Assembly (NCBI RefSeq): GCF_007713715.1
Contig: NZ_VJWX01000019.1
Location: 1 to 33,272 of the forward strand
Length of the DNA stretch: 33,272 bases
DNA from: Amycolatopsis rhizosphaerae
Lineage (GTDB): Bacteria > Actinomycetota > Actinomycetes > Mycobacteriales > Pseudonocardiaceae
Direction of reading: 5' to 3'
Both the position numbers and the translations under genes were made by a program. Shown here piece by piece: positions 15,116-23,075 of this stretch. Position 1 is the first letter of the stretch. Each line of letters starts with the position of its first letter. The notes under the pieces were generated by a model. That model searched no databases and was not told the origin of the DNA. It was given only the letters and a program-made list of their open reading frames with translations.

Positions 15116-15448
15116 ATGGAGAACCTGCGCATCCGGGTCGAGGGATCACCGGCGGGAAAGGCGCTGATCCTGCGGGTCGAGGGAGAGGTCGACGCGCTCA
15201 CCCTCGACCGGTTCGCCCGCCAACTGCGCCAGGTGCTCGCGTGCGCGGTCGCGGAGGGCGCGGTCGTCCTCGAACTCCAGCAGGTCCACTTTCTCAGCTG
15301 TGCCGGGGCCGAGGTGCTGGCCGAAGCGCAGCGCAGGTTCCGGGAGCTGGGTGTGCCGGTGGAGGTCAAGGCGAGCCGCGCCGTCCTTCGCGCCCTGCAG
15401 GTGACCGGGTTGAGCAAGCTGCTCTCCGTTCCCCCGGTGGTCGCCTGA
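15116..15448 (+). CDS. STAS-domain protein (anti-sigma factor antagonist family)
   Basis: A 110-residue single STAS domain, the fold of anti-anti-sigma factors such as SpoIIAA and BldG. LRVEGEVDALTLDRFARQL is the first strand/helix pair, and VVLELQQVHFLSCAGAEVLAEA precedes the regulatory loop. At the site where SpoIIAA has D-S-S-G, this protein reads Ser61-Cys62-Ala63-Gly64. The usual phospho-acceptor is thus Ala, and phosphorylation by a partner kinase may be lost or moved to Ser61. ATG 15116 sits 8 bases after a near-perfect AAGGAGG; the TTG at 15110 is too close to that site. No anti-sigma factor gene is adjacent. It converges with the phosphatase gene, 9 bases apart. Confidence 0.88.
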   Translation: MENLRIRVEGSPAGKALILRVEGEVDALTLDRFARQLRQVLACAVAEGAVVLELQQVHFLSCAGAEVLAEAQRRFRELGVPVEVKASRAVLRALQVTGLSKLLSVPPVVA

Positions 15449-15457
15449 TCGCCAACC

Positions 15458-16261
15458 TCAGGTCGTCGCGCTGGTGAGCAGTGCTCGCAGCGGATCGGCC
15501 AGTTTCGGGCTGACGGCGACGGTTTCGCCGGACGAGAAGGTGTGCGGCGCTCCGCGGAGGTCGGTGACCACGGCACCGGCCTCTCGCGCGATGACCACGC
15601 CTGCGGCGGTGTCCCAGGGCTTGTTGGACAGCATCACGCAGGCATCGGTGCGGCCGTCGGCGACCCACACGAGGTCGAGCGCGGCCGAGCCGACCATCCG
15701 CACCCGCTCGACGTTCTCGGCGAGCGCCCGCGTGATCGCGAACCGGCGCCGGTTCCCCTCGGCGGCGTCCGGGCCGGTGTCGTAGTCACCCAGGGAAACG
15801 ATGGCGCGGCCGAGGTCACCGTTGGTGCCGGCGTGGATGGGTGCGTCGTCGACGAAGGCGCCCCCGTCCTTCATGGCGTGGTAGGCCAGGCCGAGGAACG
15901 GCGCGACGACGACACCCACGACAGCCTCGCCGTCGTCGACGAGTCCGAGGGAGATGGCGCAGAGCGGCAGACCGTGCGCGAAGTTGGAGGTCCCGTCGAT
16001 CGGGTCGAGCACCCACACCGGCCCCGCACTCGCGAGCGCCCCGCCGCCGTCCTCCTCACCCAGGAAGCCGAAGCCGGGGGTGGCGCGACGCAGATGATCG
16101 CGAATCTCGTGCTGGATGCGCACATCCAGTTCGGTGACCAGGTCCCGGTCGCTCTTCTCGCTGACCCGGCCGGGGCTCGCGGTGGTCATCAGGCGTCGGC
16201 CGATCTCGGCCGCGTCCCAGGCGATGTCGAGCAGTTCGGCGAGGTCGTTCACGGGGTCCAT
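15458..16261 (-). CDS. Inositol monophosphatase family protein
   Basis: A 267-residue Mg2+-dependent phosphatase of the IMPase/FIG superfamily. The metal site is complete: GEED in the first motif, WVLDPIDGTSNFAHG in the second, and KPWDTAAGVVIAREAG in the third. Members release phosphate from inositol phosphates, histidinol phosphate, fructose-1,6-bisphosphate or PAP; which applies here cannot be read off. Actinomycetes need inositol for mycothiol and phosphatidylinositol, so inositol phosphate is a reasonable guess. The gene stands alone between two plus-strand genes. Confidence 0.9.
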   Translation of the reverse strand: MDPVNDLAELLDIAWDAAEIGRRLMTTASPGRVSEKSDRDLVTELDVRIQHEIRDHLRRATPGFGFLGEEDGGGALASAGPVWVLDPIDGTSNFAHGLPLCAISLGLVDDGEAVVGVVVAPFLGLAYHAMKDGGAFVDDAPIHAGTNGDLGRAIVSLGDYDTGPDAAEGNRRRFAITRALAENVERVRMVGSAALDLVWVADGRTDACVMLSNKPWDTAAGVVIAREAGAVVTDLRGAPHTFSSGETVAVSPKLADPLRALLTSATT

Positions 16262-16368
16262 CCCATCGGACCGGCCGGGAATGCGCCAACCGGGGAACCA
16301 TCAGCCGCCACAAGGGCCTCGTGCCGCTGCCGTTCCCCCGTTACATTGGTTGCGGATTGGGGGTTTTC

Positions 16369-17037
16369 GTGCTGGCTGAGGAGTTCGGCTACCAGGTTTC
16401 GCCACGACCGGCGGTCGAGATGACGCCCGCGGTCCAGGACATGGTGGACAAGCGCGTCGCCGCCCTGGGGGACGGCCCGGACAAGGTCAAGGACTCCGCC
16501 GACATCGGCTGTTTTGTCCTTGTCCTGGTGCCGGCGGTGGCCATCGCCCTGTCCACGCACGAGTTCACGGTGCTGGTGCCGGCCGTGCCGCTGGCCCTCC
16601 TGGTGGCGACCCTGTTCGGGAAATCGGTCGCGAAGACCAAGAAGGCCGGTATCGAGGCGGCGATCCGGACGATGGAACCGATACGCCGCGGCCCCTGGCA
16701 GGCCTGGCCCGGCCGGCTGGAGGAAATCCCCGGACAACCCCAGCGGAAGCTGCTCCTCCTCGGCCCCGACGGATCCGTCGCTCGCGAATTCCACTGCCTG
16801 GTGCCGGACGCCGGCTGGACCGGGCTGACCGACGGCCGGGGGTTGATCTGGTTCGTCGGTGATCTGCGGTTCGGCGGCATCGCGGGTCTGCCGGGCGGTA
16901 AACCGATGTGGTGGACCGGCCGACCCGTGGCCGACCCGAAACCGAAACCGCCCGCGCAGAGCGGCGTGGGCAAGGTTGTCGAAGAAGAGTTGGCTCGCGA
17001 AGCCGTCAAGTACGTCTTCGACAAATGGCTCTCCTGA
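16369..17037 (+). CDS. Conserved-looking membrane protein, function unknown
   Basis: I do not recognise this 222-residue protein. An N-terminal soluble part (about 1-45) precedes two closely spaced hydrophobic segments (about 48-65 and 70-88, FVLVLVPAVAIAL and VLVPAVPLALLVATLF). A basic stretch (KSVAKTKKAG) follows, then a soluble C-terminal domain of about 120 residues rich in Trp and Gly (GPWQAWPG, AGWTGLTDG, MWWTGRP). This suggests a two-helix hairpin anchor with both ends in the cytoplasm. I prefer the GTG at 16369, because a TACATT -10 element at 16342-16347 would put the transcript start near 16354 and GGGGG lies just before the GTG. A GTG at 16321 would add 16 residues. Confidence 0.7.
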   Translation: MLAEEFGYQVSPRPAVEMTPAVQDMVDKRVAALGDGPDKVKDSADIGCFVLVLVPAVAIALSTHEFTVLVPAVPLALLVATLFGKSVAKTKKAGIEAAIRTMEPIRRGPWQAWPGRLEEIPGQPQRKLLLLGPDGSVAREFHCLVPDAGWTGLTDGRGLIWFVGDLRFGGIAGLPGGKPMWWTGRPVADPKPKPPAQSGVGKVVEEELAREAVKYVFDKWLS

Positions 17038-17050
17038 GCCGAACGCGGGG

Positions 17051-17089
17051 CGGTGGGATTCCGGCGAAGGCGTCGTCGGAATCCCACCG
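17051..17089. terminator. Bidirectional hairpin terminator
   Basis: CGGTGGGATTCCG and CGGAATCCCACCG are perfect 13-bp arms around a 13-base loop, between the convergent stops at 17037 and 17114. No T-tract is present. Confidence 0.85.
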
Positions 17090-17093
17090 GTAC

Positions 17094-17104
17094 TCCACTG
17101 TGGA
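17094..17104. repeat. 11-bp palindrome TCCACTGTGGA (copy 3)
   Basis: Third copy of TCCAC-W-GTGGA. It is the only intergenic one and follows the terminator at 17051-17089. Confidence 0.5.
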
Positions 17105-17113
17105 CGACGGCGC

Positions 17114-18046
17114 TCACGCCTCCGATCCGGCCGCCGCACGGTTGACGTGACCGAGGAAGGTGAGGGTCCGGTTGATCTGTTCGGGCGATCCGAACGGAAC
17201 GGCGATGAACTCGGTGGCGCCGGCGTCGGCATAGGCGCGCAGTTGCCGTTCCACCGCATGTTCGTCGCCGACTACCACGACATCCGCTGGTCCGCGTACG
17301 CCCTCTCGCTCGAACAGCGCTCGGTAGCTCGGCACCAGACCGGCTCTGCCGAAGTGCTCGCCGATCCAGGCTCGGGCCAGATCGGGGTCGTCGGTGACGG
17401 CGATGGGAAGGTTGACCACGATCCGTGGCGCAGGCTTCCCCGCGCCCTCGGCGGCCGCGGTGATTCCCGGCACCACATGCGTTCCGATCGTGCGCAGGCC
17501 GGTCCACACGACGACGGTCCCGTCGGCGAGTTCGCCGGCGACACGCAGCATGACGGGGCCCAATGCGGCAAGGAGCACGGAGGGCGCCTGCGCGCCAGGC
17601 GTCCGCGTCTGTCCGGCGACCTGGTAGATCTTGCCGTCGAACTCGACCGTCTCGCCGCGTAGCAGGGGCATGAGAACGCGGAGATATTCACGGGTATGCC
17701 GTGCCGGGTGCTCGAAACGCAGCCCGAACACCGATTCGACGCGCTCCCGATGACCAGGTCCGATGCCGAGCGTGAGGCGGTTGCCGACGGCTGCCTGCAC
17801 GCTCAGGGCCTGGCCTGCCAGAGTCAGCGGGTGGCGCGGATAGGTGGTCACGACGGCCGTTCCGAGCGGCAGTCCCGGCACGGCGAGACCAGCGACCGTC
17901 GCGGCGGTGAGCGCGTCGGCGGTGTGCCGCTCGGCCCACCACGCGCCCCCCAGTCCCAGCTCAGCGGCGCGACGAACCTCGTCGACGATGTCCGTCATCG
18001 TCTTGGGGCCGTCGATTTCCATGCCGACGTTCGTTCCGATGCGCAT
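17114..18046 (-). CDS. LLM class flavin/F420-dependent oxidoreductase
   Basis: A 310-residue bacterial luciferase-like TIM-barrel protein. It opens MRIGTNVGMEIDG and has AAELGLGGAWWAERHTADALT, GTAVVTTYPRHPLTLAGQA and LTLGIGPGHRERVESVFG, as in actinobacterial F420-dependent LLM enzymes. Use of F420 rather than FMN is inferred from that subgroup. The substrate is unknown; relatives reduce or oxidise alcohols, nitro compounds and enones. ATG 18046 follows GAGGAG. It lies 36 bases downstream of the NAD(P)-binding reductase gene in the same direction and is probably co-transcribed from the HxlR-controlled promoter. Confidence 0.9.
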   Translation of the reverse strand: MRIGTNVGMEIDGPKTMTDIVDEVRRAAELGLGGAWWAERHTADALTAATVAGLAVPGLPLGTAVVTTYPRHPLTLAGQALSVQAAVGNRLTLGIGPGHRERVESVFGLRFEHPARHTREYLRVLMPLLRGETVEFDGKIYQVAGQTRTPGAQAPSVLLAALGPVMLRVAGELADGTVVVWTGLRTIGTHVVPGITAAAEGAGKPAPRIVVNLPIAVTDDPDLARAWIGEHFGRAGLVPSYRALFEREGVRGPADVVVVGDEHAVERQLRAYADAGATEFIAVPFGSPEQINRTLTFLGHVNRAAAGSEA

Positions 18047-18082
18047 GGCACGCTCCTCGTTTCACGCGGTGTCCGGCAGGAG

Positions 18083-18736
18083 TCAGGGCGCCACGGCGAT
18101 CAGGGCGCGGTGGTGCTTGGGGGTTTCGATCTCGTCGATCAGGGCGACGGCGAGGTCCGCGTAGGAGAACGAGGCCGAGCCGGAGCCGGTGGGCATGATC
18201 CGGCTGCCACCGGTCCGGTAACGGCCGGTGCGCGCCGCTTCGTTGTCCAGTACGACGGGCGGTGGGGCCAGTACCACCCAGTCGAGGTCGGTGTTCGCGT
18301 CACGCAGCACCGCGAGCCCGGTTGCATGCCCCAGTGAGAAGGCCCTGTGCTCCGGCGGGAAGCCGGGGTCGTCGTGCACCGCGACACCGGGCGCGGTCTC
18401 CAGCATCGTGCCGATCCCGATCGCGACCAGCCGCGCGACACCGGCGCGCGGCAGCCCGTCCAGCAGGGCGCGGGCGGCAGGCGGGAAGAAGGTCTCCGAC
18501 GGCACGTCAAGCCGAACCGCCGCGTTCACGGCCGCGTCGTGGCCCGCCGCGACCTCGGCCACGCTGTCCGGCCGGGTGACGTCACCGGCGACCACGGTCA
18601 CCCCGACAGCGGCCAGGTCCGGATGCCGATCCGGGTCGCGCACGACGGCGGTGACCTGATGGCCCCGGGACGCGGCCTCGGCAACCGTGTGGCGCCCGGC
18701 CCGCCCACCGGCACCGAAAACGACGATCCTGCTCAT
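18083..18736 (-). CDS. NAD(P)-binding oxidoreductase, NmrA/atypical SDR type
   Basis: A 217-residue Rossmann protein opening MSRIVVFGAGGRAGRHTVAEA, the NAD(P)H loop of NmrA-like/YhdJ-type reductases. VVAGDVTRPDSVAEVAAGHD and LVAIGIGTMLE follow, and FSYADLAVALIDEIETP near the C-terminus is typical. No YxxxK site is needed in this group; some members are NADPH sensors or quinone reductases. ATG 18736 follows GGAG and matches the family N-terminus; 28 extra codons upstream look non-coding. It is divergent from the HxlR gene and upstream of the LLM oxidoreductase. Confidence 0.87.
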   Translation of the reverse strand: MSRIVVFGAGGRAGRHTVAEAASRGHQVTAVVRDPDRHPDLAAVGVTVVAGDVTRPDSVAEVAAGHDAAVNAAVRLDVPSETFFPPAARALLDGLPRAGVARLVAIGIGTMLETAPGVAVHDDPGFPPEHRAFSLGHATGLAVLRDANTDLDWVVLAPPPVVLDNEAARTGRYRTGGSRIMPTGSGSASFSYADLAVALIDEIETPKHHRALIAVAP

Positions 18737-18791
18737 GGTGGTTGCTCCGTTCGACGTGGCGGGTACTCGATCACCCGCCGACGCCGCGAAC

Positions 18792-18830
18792 GCTATGTGA
18801 CGACACCTTGGTTTCCGCAACGATAGTTAC
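18792..18830 (-). promoter_or_regulatory. Divergent promoter with predicted HxlR operator
   Basis: On the minus strand TTGCGG (18820-18815), a 17-base spacer and CATAGC (18797-18792) form a promoter for the reductase/LLM operon. An imperfect dyad, GCAAC-N4-GTTAC (18817-18830), overlaps its -35 end and lies just before the HxlR start. It is the best candidate for the HxlR binding site. Confidence 0.5.
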
Positions 18831-18835
18831 GTACC

Positions 18836-19213
18836 GTGGACACCGTGAGTGAGCCGCTGGACCCCGAGATGTTCGCCGACTGTTCCCCCGTCGCGGCGCC
18901 GATGCGGATCGGCGACAAGTGGACCGCCAAGATCATCACCTGCCTGGAGTCGGGGCCCCGTCGCTTCACCGAACTGCGGGTGCCCCTGCGGGGCATCACG
19001 CCCAAGGTGCTCACCGAATCGCTTCGGGCGCTGGAACGAGACGGGATGATCACGCGCACCGTCTACCCCGAAATCCCGGCCCGGGTCGAGTACGAGCTGA
19101 CTCCGCTCGGCCGCACCCTCTTCGAACCGATGGCAGCCCAATGCGCTTGGACCCGCGAACACCTGCCCGAACTACTGGCCGCCCGCCAAGCGCACGAAAG
19201 CGCTACACACTGA
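18836..19213 (+). CDS. HxlR family transcriptional regulator
   Basis: A 125-residue winged-helix protein. MRIGDKWTAKIITCLESGPRRFTELRVPLRGITPKVLTESLRALERDGMITRTVYPEIPARVEYELTPLG is the HxlR domain almost end to end (shown in order, no gaps of note). Cys16 (FADCSP) sits where redox- or aldehyde-sensing HxlR members carry their reactive Cys, so thiol sensing is possible. The start is either GTG 18836 or GTG 18845; both would give leaderless or nearly leaderless messages after TAGTTA. It probably controls the divergent reductase/LLM oxidoreductase operon. Confidence 0.9.
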   Translation: MDTVSEPLDPEMFADCSPVAAPMRIGDKWTAKIITCLESGPRRFTELRVPLRGITPKVLTESLRALERDGMITRTVYPEIPARVEYELTPLGRTLFEPMAAQCAWTREHLPELLAARQAHESATH

Positions 19214-19323
19214 GCCGCAGCTGTCTCCGGTGAGTGATCCGATCGCGACCAACGGGTTCGACCTGGGAGACTGATTCCAGTCGCCGATGAACTCGCAAGG
19301 CGCGCAAAGGAAGAAGGGTCGCC

Positions 19324-21081
19324 GTGAACAGCCACGTGGTGCTGCCACTGCTCGGTCAGGTCGCCGACGCCGTGTCGGAGGCGATCGAGCGCGCACGTCC
19401 CGAACTGGCGGGATCGGACCCCGTGGTGCGTCGCTCCGAGCACGCCGACTTCCAGTCCAACGCGGCACTCGCCCTGGCCAAGCGGGTCGGTGCCAAGCCG
19501 CGTGAACTCGCGACCCAGGTGGCCGAAGCCCTCGACGGCGGGCCGATCGGTGCGGTCGAGTTGTCCGGCCCCGGCTTCCTCAACCTCACCGTTCCCGATC
19601 GCGCGGTGTGGGGGCAGGTTTCCGCGCGCCTGGCGAGTTCTCGTTTGGGTGTCGATTCCCCGGAGGAGGGGCGGCGCACGGTCCTCGACTATTCCGCGCC
19701 CAATATCGCGAAGGAAATGCACGTCGGGCACCTGCGCACCACGATCATCGGCGACAGCCTCGCCCGCGTGCTCGGCTTCCTCGGCGCGGAGGTCATCCGC
19801 CAGAACCACCTGGGTGACTGGGGCACCCAGTTCGGCATGCTGATCCAGTACCTCGACGAGCACCCCGAGACCGCCTGGCACCACGACGAACTTTCCGGCG
19901 GCACGTCGGCCGTGTCCGCGCTGGACGAGTTGTACAAGGCCGCGCGCAAGGAGTTCGACGCCGATCCGGCCTTCGCCGAGCGCGCCCGCGCACGGGTGGT
20001 CGCCCTCCAGTCCGGTGATCCCGCCACACTCGCCAAGTGGAAGGAGATCGTCGCCGAATCCGAAAGGGCATTCCGCGACATCTACGACCGGCTCGGCGTG
20101 TTGCTCACCCCGGAAGATTCCGTCGGCGAGTCGTTCTACAACTCCCTGCTCGGCGACACCATCACCGAACTCGTCGACGCCGGAATCGCCGTCGAAAGCG
20201 ACGGCGCGCTGGTGGTCTTTTCCGAAGAGGTCACCGGAACCGAGGGCAATCCCGTGCCGCTCATGGTTCGCAAGCGCGACGGCGGTTACGGGTACGACAC
20301 CACCGATCTGGCCACGATCCGCTACCGCATCCACGACCTCAAGGCCAACCGCCTGCTCTACGTCACGGATTCCCGTCAGGCGCTGCACTTCCGGCTGATC
20401 TTCGAAGCGGCCCGCCGCGCCGGATGGCTCACCGACACGGTCGCGGCCGAACACGTCCCGTTCGGCACCGTGCTCGGCCCGGACGGACGCCCCTTCAAGA
20501 CCCGCGCCGGGGGCACCGTGCGGCTCATGGACCTCCTCGACGACGCGGTGGCCCGCGCCCGCGCCGTCGTCGCCGAAAAGAACCCCGGCCTCGACCCCGT
20601 CGAACTCGACCGGATCGCCGAACAGGCCGGAATCGGTGCGGTCAAGTACGCCGACCTGTCCACCTCACGCGTCAAGGACTACACCTTCGACCTCGACCGC
20701 ATGGTGTCGTTCACCGGAAACACCGGCGTGTACCTCCAGTACGCCCACGCGCGCATCCGGTCCATCCTGCGCAACGCGGGCGACCCGGAGAGCGAGATCG
20801 ATCCCTCCATCCCCCTCGAACCGGCCGAACGCGCCCTCGCGCTGGAACTCGACGCCTACGGCACCACCCTCGCCGAGGTCGGCGAGGCGCTCGAACCGCA
20901 CCGCCTGTGTGGATATCTCTACGATCTCGCCCGCGACTTCACCACGTTCTACGAAGCCTGCCCCGTGCTGAAAGCCGAAGAACCGGTCCGCGGCAACCGG
21001 CTCGCGCTGTGCGGGCTCACCGCGCGCACCCTCAAGCACGGGCTCGGCCTCCTCGGTATCGCCGCACCGGAACGCATGTGA
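19324..21081 (+). CDS. argS: Arginyl-tRNA synthetase
   Basis: A 585-residue class I aminoacyl-tRNA synthetase that charges tRNA-Arg. The N-terminal Add-1 domain (DFQSNAALALAKRVG), the HIGH box as HVGH (133-136) in SAPNIAKEMHVGHLRTT, and QNHLGDWGTQFG are all clear. The KMSKS position reads PFKTRAGG, as in ArgRS enzymes lacking a canonical KMSKS. The anticodon-binding DALR domain is complete to the C-terminus (YDLARDFTTFYEACPVL). GTG 19324 follows GAAGGG. It stands alone among accessory genes, whereas the housekeeping argS of actinobacteria usually precedes lysA-hom-thrC-thrB. It may thus be a second copy, for example a resistant or conditional isoenzyme; only the rest of the genome can tell. 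Confidence 0.95.
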   Translation: MNSHVVLPLLGQVADAVSEAIERARPELAGSDPVVRRSEHADFQSNAALALAKRVGAKPRELATQVAEALDGGPIGAVELSGPGFLNLTVPDRAVWGQVSARLASSRLGVDSPEEGRRTVLDYSAPNIAKEMHVGHLRTTIIGDSLARVLGFLGAEVIRQNHLGDWGTQFGMLIQYLDEHPETAWHHDELSGGTSAVSALDELYKAARKEFDADPAFAERARARVVALQSGDPATLAKWKEIVAESERAFRDIYDRLGVLLTPEDSVGESFYNSLLGDTITELVDAGIAVESDGALVVFSEEVTGTEGNPVPLMVRKRDGGYGYDTTDLATIRYRIHDLKANRLLYVTDSRQALHFRLIFEAARRAGWLTDTVAAEHVPFGTVLGPDGRPFKTRAGGTVRLMDLLDDAVARARAVVAEKNPGLDPVELDRIAEQAGIGAVKYADLSTSRVKDYTFDLDRMVSFTGNTGVYLQYAHARIRSILRNAGDPESEIDPSIPLEPAERALALELDAYGTTLAEVGEALEPHRLCGYLYDLARDFTTFYEACPVLKAEEPVRGNRLALCGLTARTLKHGLGLLGIAAPERM

Positions 21082-21131
21082 GGTCGGCGCTCGCGATCGA
21101 GCCTGGCGAGCAACCGGAGTGAATGTTTCCT

Positions 21132-22346
21132 TCAGGACGCGACGATGCCGAGGTCGGTCCGGGCCCAGCGCACGGCCGGACCGAAGGCGGCACCGGCGAC
21201 CAGGAACAGACCGCCGAGTGCCCACCAGCCAGGCGCGCCCCAGGTCACCAGCAGCGCGGTCAGGAGCACCGGGCCGAGCGTCCTGGCGAACTGTGGACCC
21301 ATGCCGAAGAAGCCCTGGTACTGGCCCTGCCTGTCCGCCTGTGCCAGTCCGAAACCGATCTCCCAGCTGCCCGCGCCCTGCAGCATCTCGCCGAACACCT
21401 GGATCACCGCGGCGACGATCAGGATGACCACCCCCGCTTCGGCCCCGACGCCGACTCCGGACAGCGAGTACAGCGCGCAGGCGGCGAGCATCAGTACGCC
21501 CGCGTGCCTGGTTGCCCGGGTGGCGCTGTGCAGGCCGGTCACCCGCCGGGCCACGGGCACCTGGAACGCCACCACGCCCAGCATGTTGACCACCAGCAGC
21601 ACCGCGGCCATCGGCGCGGGCGCGCCGGTCCGCTGCACGATCCACATCGGCAGGCCAAGGCTGAGCAGCGGCATGTTCAGGCACATGATCGCGTTGAGCA
21701 GCGTGACCAGGGTGTACGGCCGATCGCGGAGCACGGACCGCCGGGGCGCGGTGGCGGGTGCCTTCGGCACCGGCCGTGTTTCGGGCAGTCGGCGCAGCAC
21801 GAGTGCGGCAACGAGGAAACTCACCGCGTCGATGGTGAAGACCGCCAGGTACGTCGGCCGGGTGCCGACCGAGAGCGCCAGCGCGCCCAGGCCGGCGCCG
21901 ATCGCCAGTCCCGCGTTGAGCGTGGACTGCAGGTGTGCCCGTGCCCTGGTCCGCTCGTCCGGGGCCACCGATCCGGCCAGCAGCGCCTGCCGTGCCGACG
22001 CCAGACCCGCCTGGCAGCAGGCGTATCCGCAGAGGGTGAGCAGGACGAGTGGAAACGACCGCACGACCAGGAAGGCACTCAGGGCCGAAGCCGTCGCCAG
22101 GGAAAGAAGTACCGCGGTACGGCGTGGTCCCCAGCGGTCGGTGAGGAATCCGAGCGGTACCCCGGCCAGCATGGCGGCCGCCCACGCCAGCGTCAGCGCG
22201 AGCCCGACCTGGGCCGGGGAGAGGCCGACGAGACGGGTGAAGAACAGCGCCGAGCCGGCGTAGAAAGCGCCATCGCCAAGGGAGTTGGCCAGTTGTGCCA
22301 AGGCCAGCACCCGCAATGGCCCGGCGGGCGGAACGACCCGGGACAT
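21132..22346 (-). CDS. MFS transporter
   Basis: A 404-residue transporter with about twelve membrane segments. The N-terminus is LAQLANSLGDGAFYAGSALF, then LGFLTDRWGPRRTAVLLS for the loop 2-3 motif. It resembles the multidrug/MFS_1 proteins of actinomycetes whose substrates are unknown. Its ATG shares one base with the stop of the upstream Rv2466c-like gene (TGATG), so the two are translationally coupled. The pair is divergent from a MocR regulator. Export of a compound altered by the upstream protein, or of its mycothiol adduct, is a reasonable guess. Its stop codon lies inside a TGAA-TTCA repeat at 21119-21134. Confidence 0.88.
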   Translation of the reverse strand: MSRVVPPAGPLRVLALAQLANSLGDGAFYAGSALFFTRLVGLSPAQVGLALTLAWAAAMLAGVPLGFLTDRWGPRRTAVLLSLATASALSAFLVVRSFPLVLLTLCGYACCQAGLASARQALLAGSVAPDERTRARAHLQSTLNAGLAIGAGLGALALSVGTRPTYLAVFTIDAVSFLVAALVLRRLPETRPVPKAPATAPRRSVLRDRPYTLVTLLNAIMCLNMPLLSLGLPMWIVQRTGAPAPMAAVLLVVNMLGVVAFQVPVARRVTGLHSATRATRHAGVLMLAACALYSLSGVGVGAEAGVVILIVAAVIQVFGEMLQGAGSWEIGFGLAQADRQGQYQGFFGMGPQFARTLGPVLLTALLVTWGAPGWWALGGLFLVAGAAFGPAVRWARTDLGIVAS

Positions 22347-22963
22347 CAGTCGACGCGAGGGGACTCGGTGCGGCCGCGTTTGAGCTCGAAGAACCCCGCC
22401 GTGCCGGAGACGTTCAGTACGCCGTCCCAGAGCCGCCCGGCCGCTTCCGCGCGTGGCACCGGGCTCACCACCGGTCCGAAGAAGGCGTTGACGGTTCCGT
22501 CCGGTCCGGTGACGTGGATGGCCGGAGTGCCGAGATCCTCACCGATCGGGTCGAGGCCCGCACGGTGGCTGACCCGCAAGGCGTCGTCGTAGCCGGTGCT
22601 CTCGGCCGCGTCGGCCAACTCCTCGGCCAGGCCCAGTTCGGTCAGCGCGCCGAGGTACAGGTCACGGCCGATCGTCGCCTTCTCGTGGTGGATCCGGTTG
22701 CCGAACGCCGTGTAGAGGTCCCGAAGCACCGGAGTGCCGTACTTCTGCTCCGCGGCGATGAGCACCCGCACGGGGCCCAGCGTGTCGGCCAGCCAGCGCT
22801 CGTACCACGCCTCGAGCCCCTCGCGGCCCTCGTTGAGCAGCCACAGGCTCATGACATGGAAACGCACTTCCACGTCGCGGACCCGTTCCACCTCGAGCAG
22901 CCAACGCGAAGCGTTCCAGGCCCAGGGGCATTTCGGGTCGAACCACATGTCGGCGGTGGTCAC
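22346..22963 (-). CDS. DsbA-family protein, mycothiol-dependent nitroreductase (Rv2466c) homologue
   Basis: A 205-residue thioredoxin-fold protein very like M. tuberculosis Rv2466c, a mycothiol-dependent reductase that activates nitro-thienopyrimidine prodrugs. Matching segments include WFDPKCPWAW, SRWLLEVERVRDVEVRFHVMSLWLLNE, GPVRVLIAAEQKYG, GNRIHHE, GEDLGTPAIHV, AFFGPVVSPVPR and FFELKRGRTE. The active site reads Cys12-Pro-Trp-Ala15: the resolving Cys of the Rv2466c CPWC site is missing, so it should be a one-Cys enzyme relying on mycothiol. The GTG at 22963 lies 7 bases after GAGGAG and gives the family N-terminus. It is coupled to the MFS gene and divergent from the MocR gene. Confidence 0.9.
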   Translation of the reverse strand: MTTADMWFDPKCPWAWNASRWLLEVERVRDVEVRFHVMSLWLLNEGREGLEAWYERWLADTLGPVRVLIAAEQKYGTPVLRDLYTAFGNRIHHEKATIGRDLYLGALTELGLAEELADAAESTGYDDALRVSHRAGLDPIGEDLGTPAIHVTGPDGTVNAFFGPVVSPVPRAEAAGRLWDGVLNVSGTAGFFELKRGRTESPRVD

Positions 22964-23016
22964 AGGGGAACTCCTCGATCGCTCTTTCCTTGCCTGCGGA
23001 CATTCAACGGCCCGAG

Positions 23017-23067
23017 ATTGGCCTACAGAAGCGCCAATTTCCCCAAGACTGATTGAGCCAATGTAGG
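23017..23067. promoter_or_regulatory. Predicted MocR binding region: ATTGGC/GCCAAT and CCTACA/TGTAGG repeats
   Basis: ATTGGC (23017-23022) and GCCAAT (23033-23038) form an inverted repeat, with a second GCCAAT at 23057-23062. CCTACA (23022-23027) is matched by TGTAGG (23062-23067). Mixed direct and inverted half-sites of this kind are typical of MocR operators, which loop between sites. The region lies between the divergent Rv2466c-like/MFS operon and the MocR gene and would control both. Confidence 0.6.
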
Positions 23068-23075
23068 GTCCTGCC

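Noticed and set aside
13345-15576. 743-codon minus-strand open frame
   Set aside because: It runs antisense to the MFS, M56 and STAS genes, which all have recognisable domains; it has no family-like segment.
19230-19274. 14-codon frame upstream of argS (GTG start, reads MSDPIATNGFDLGD)
   Set aside because: A leader peptide for argS was considered, but it has no Arg codons and no following attenuator structure, and short frames like this arise by chance.
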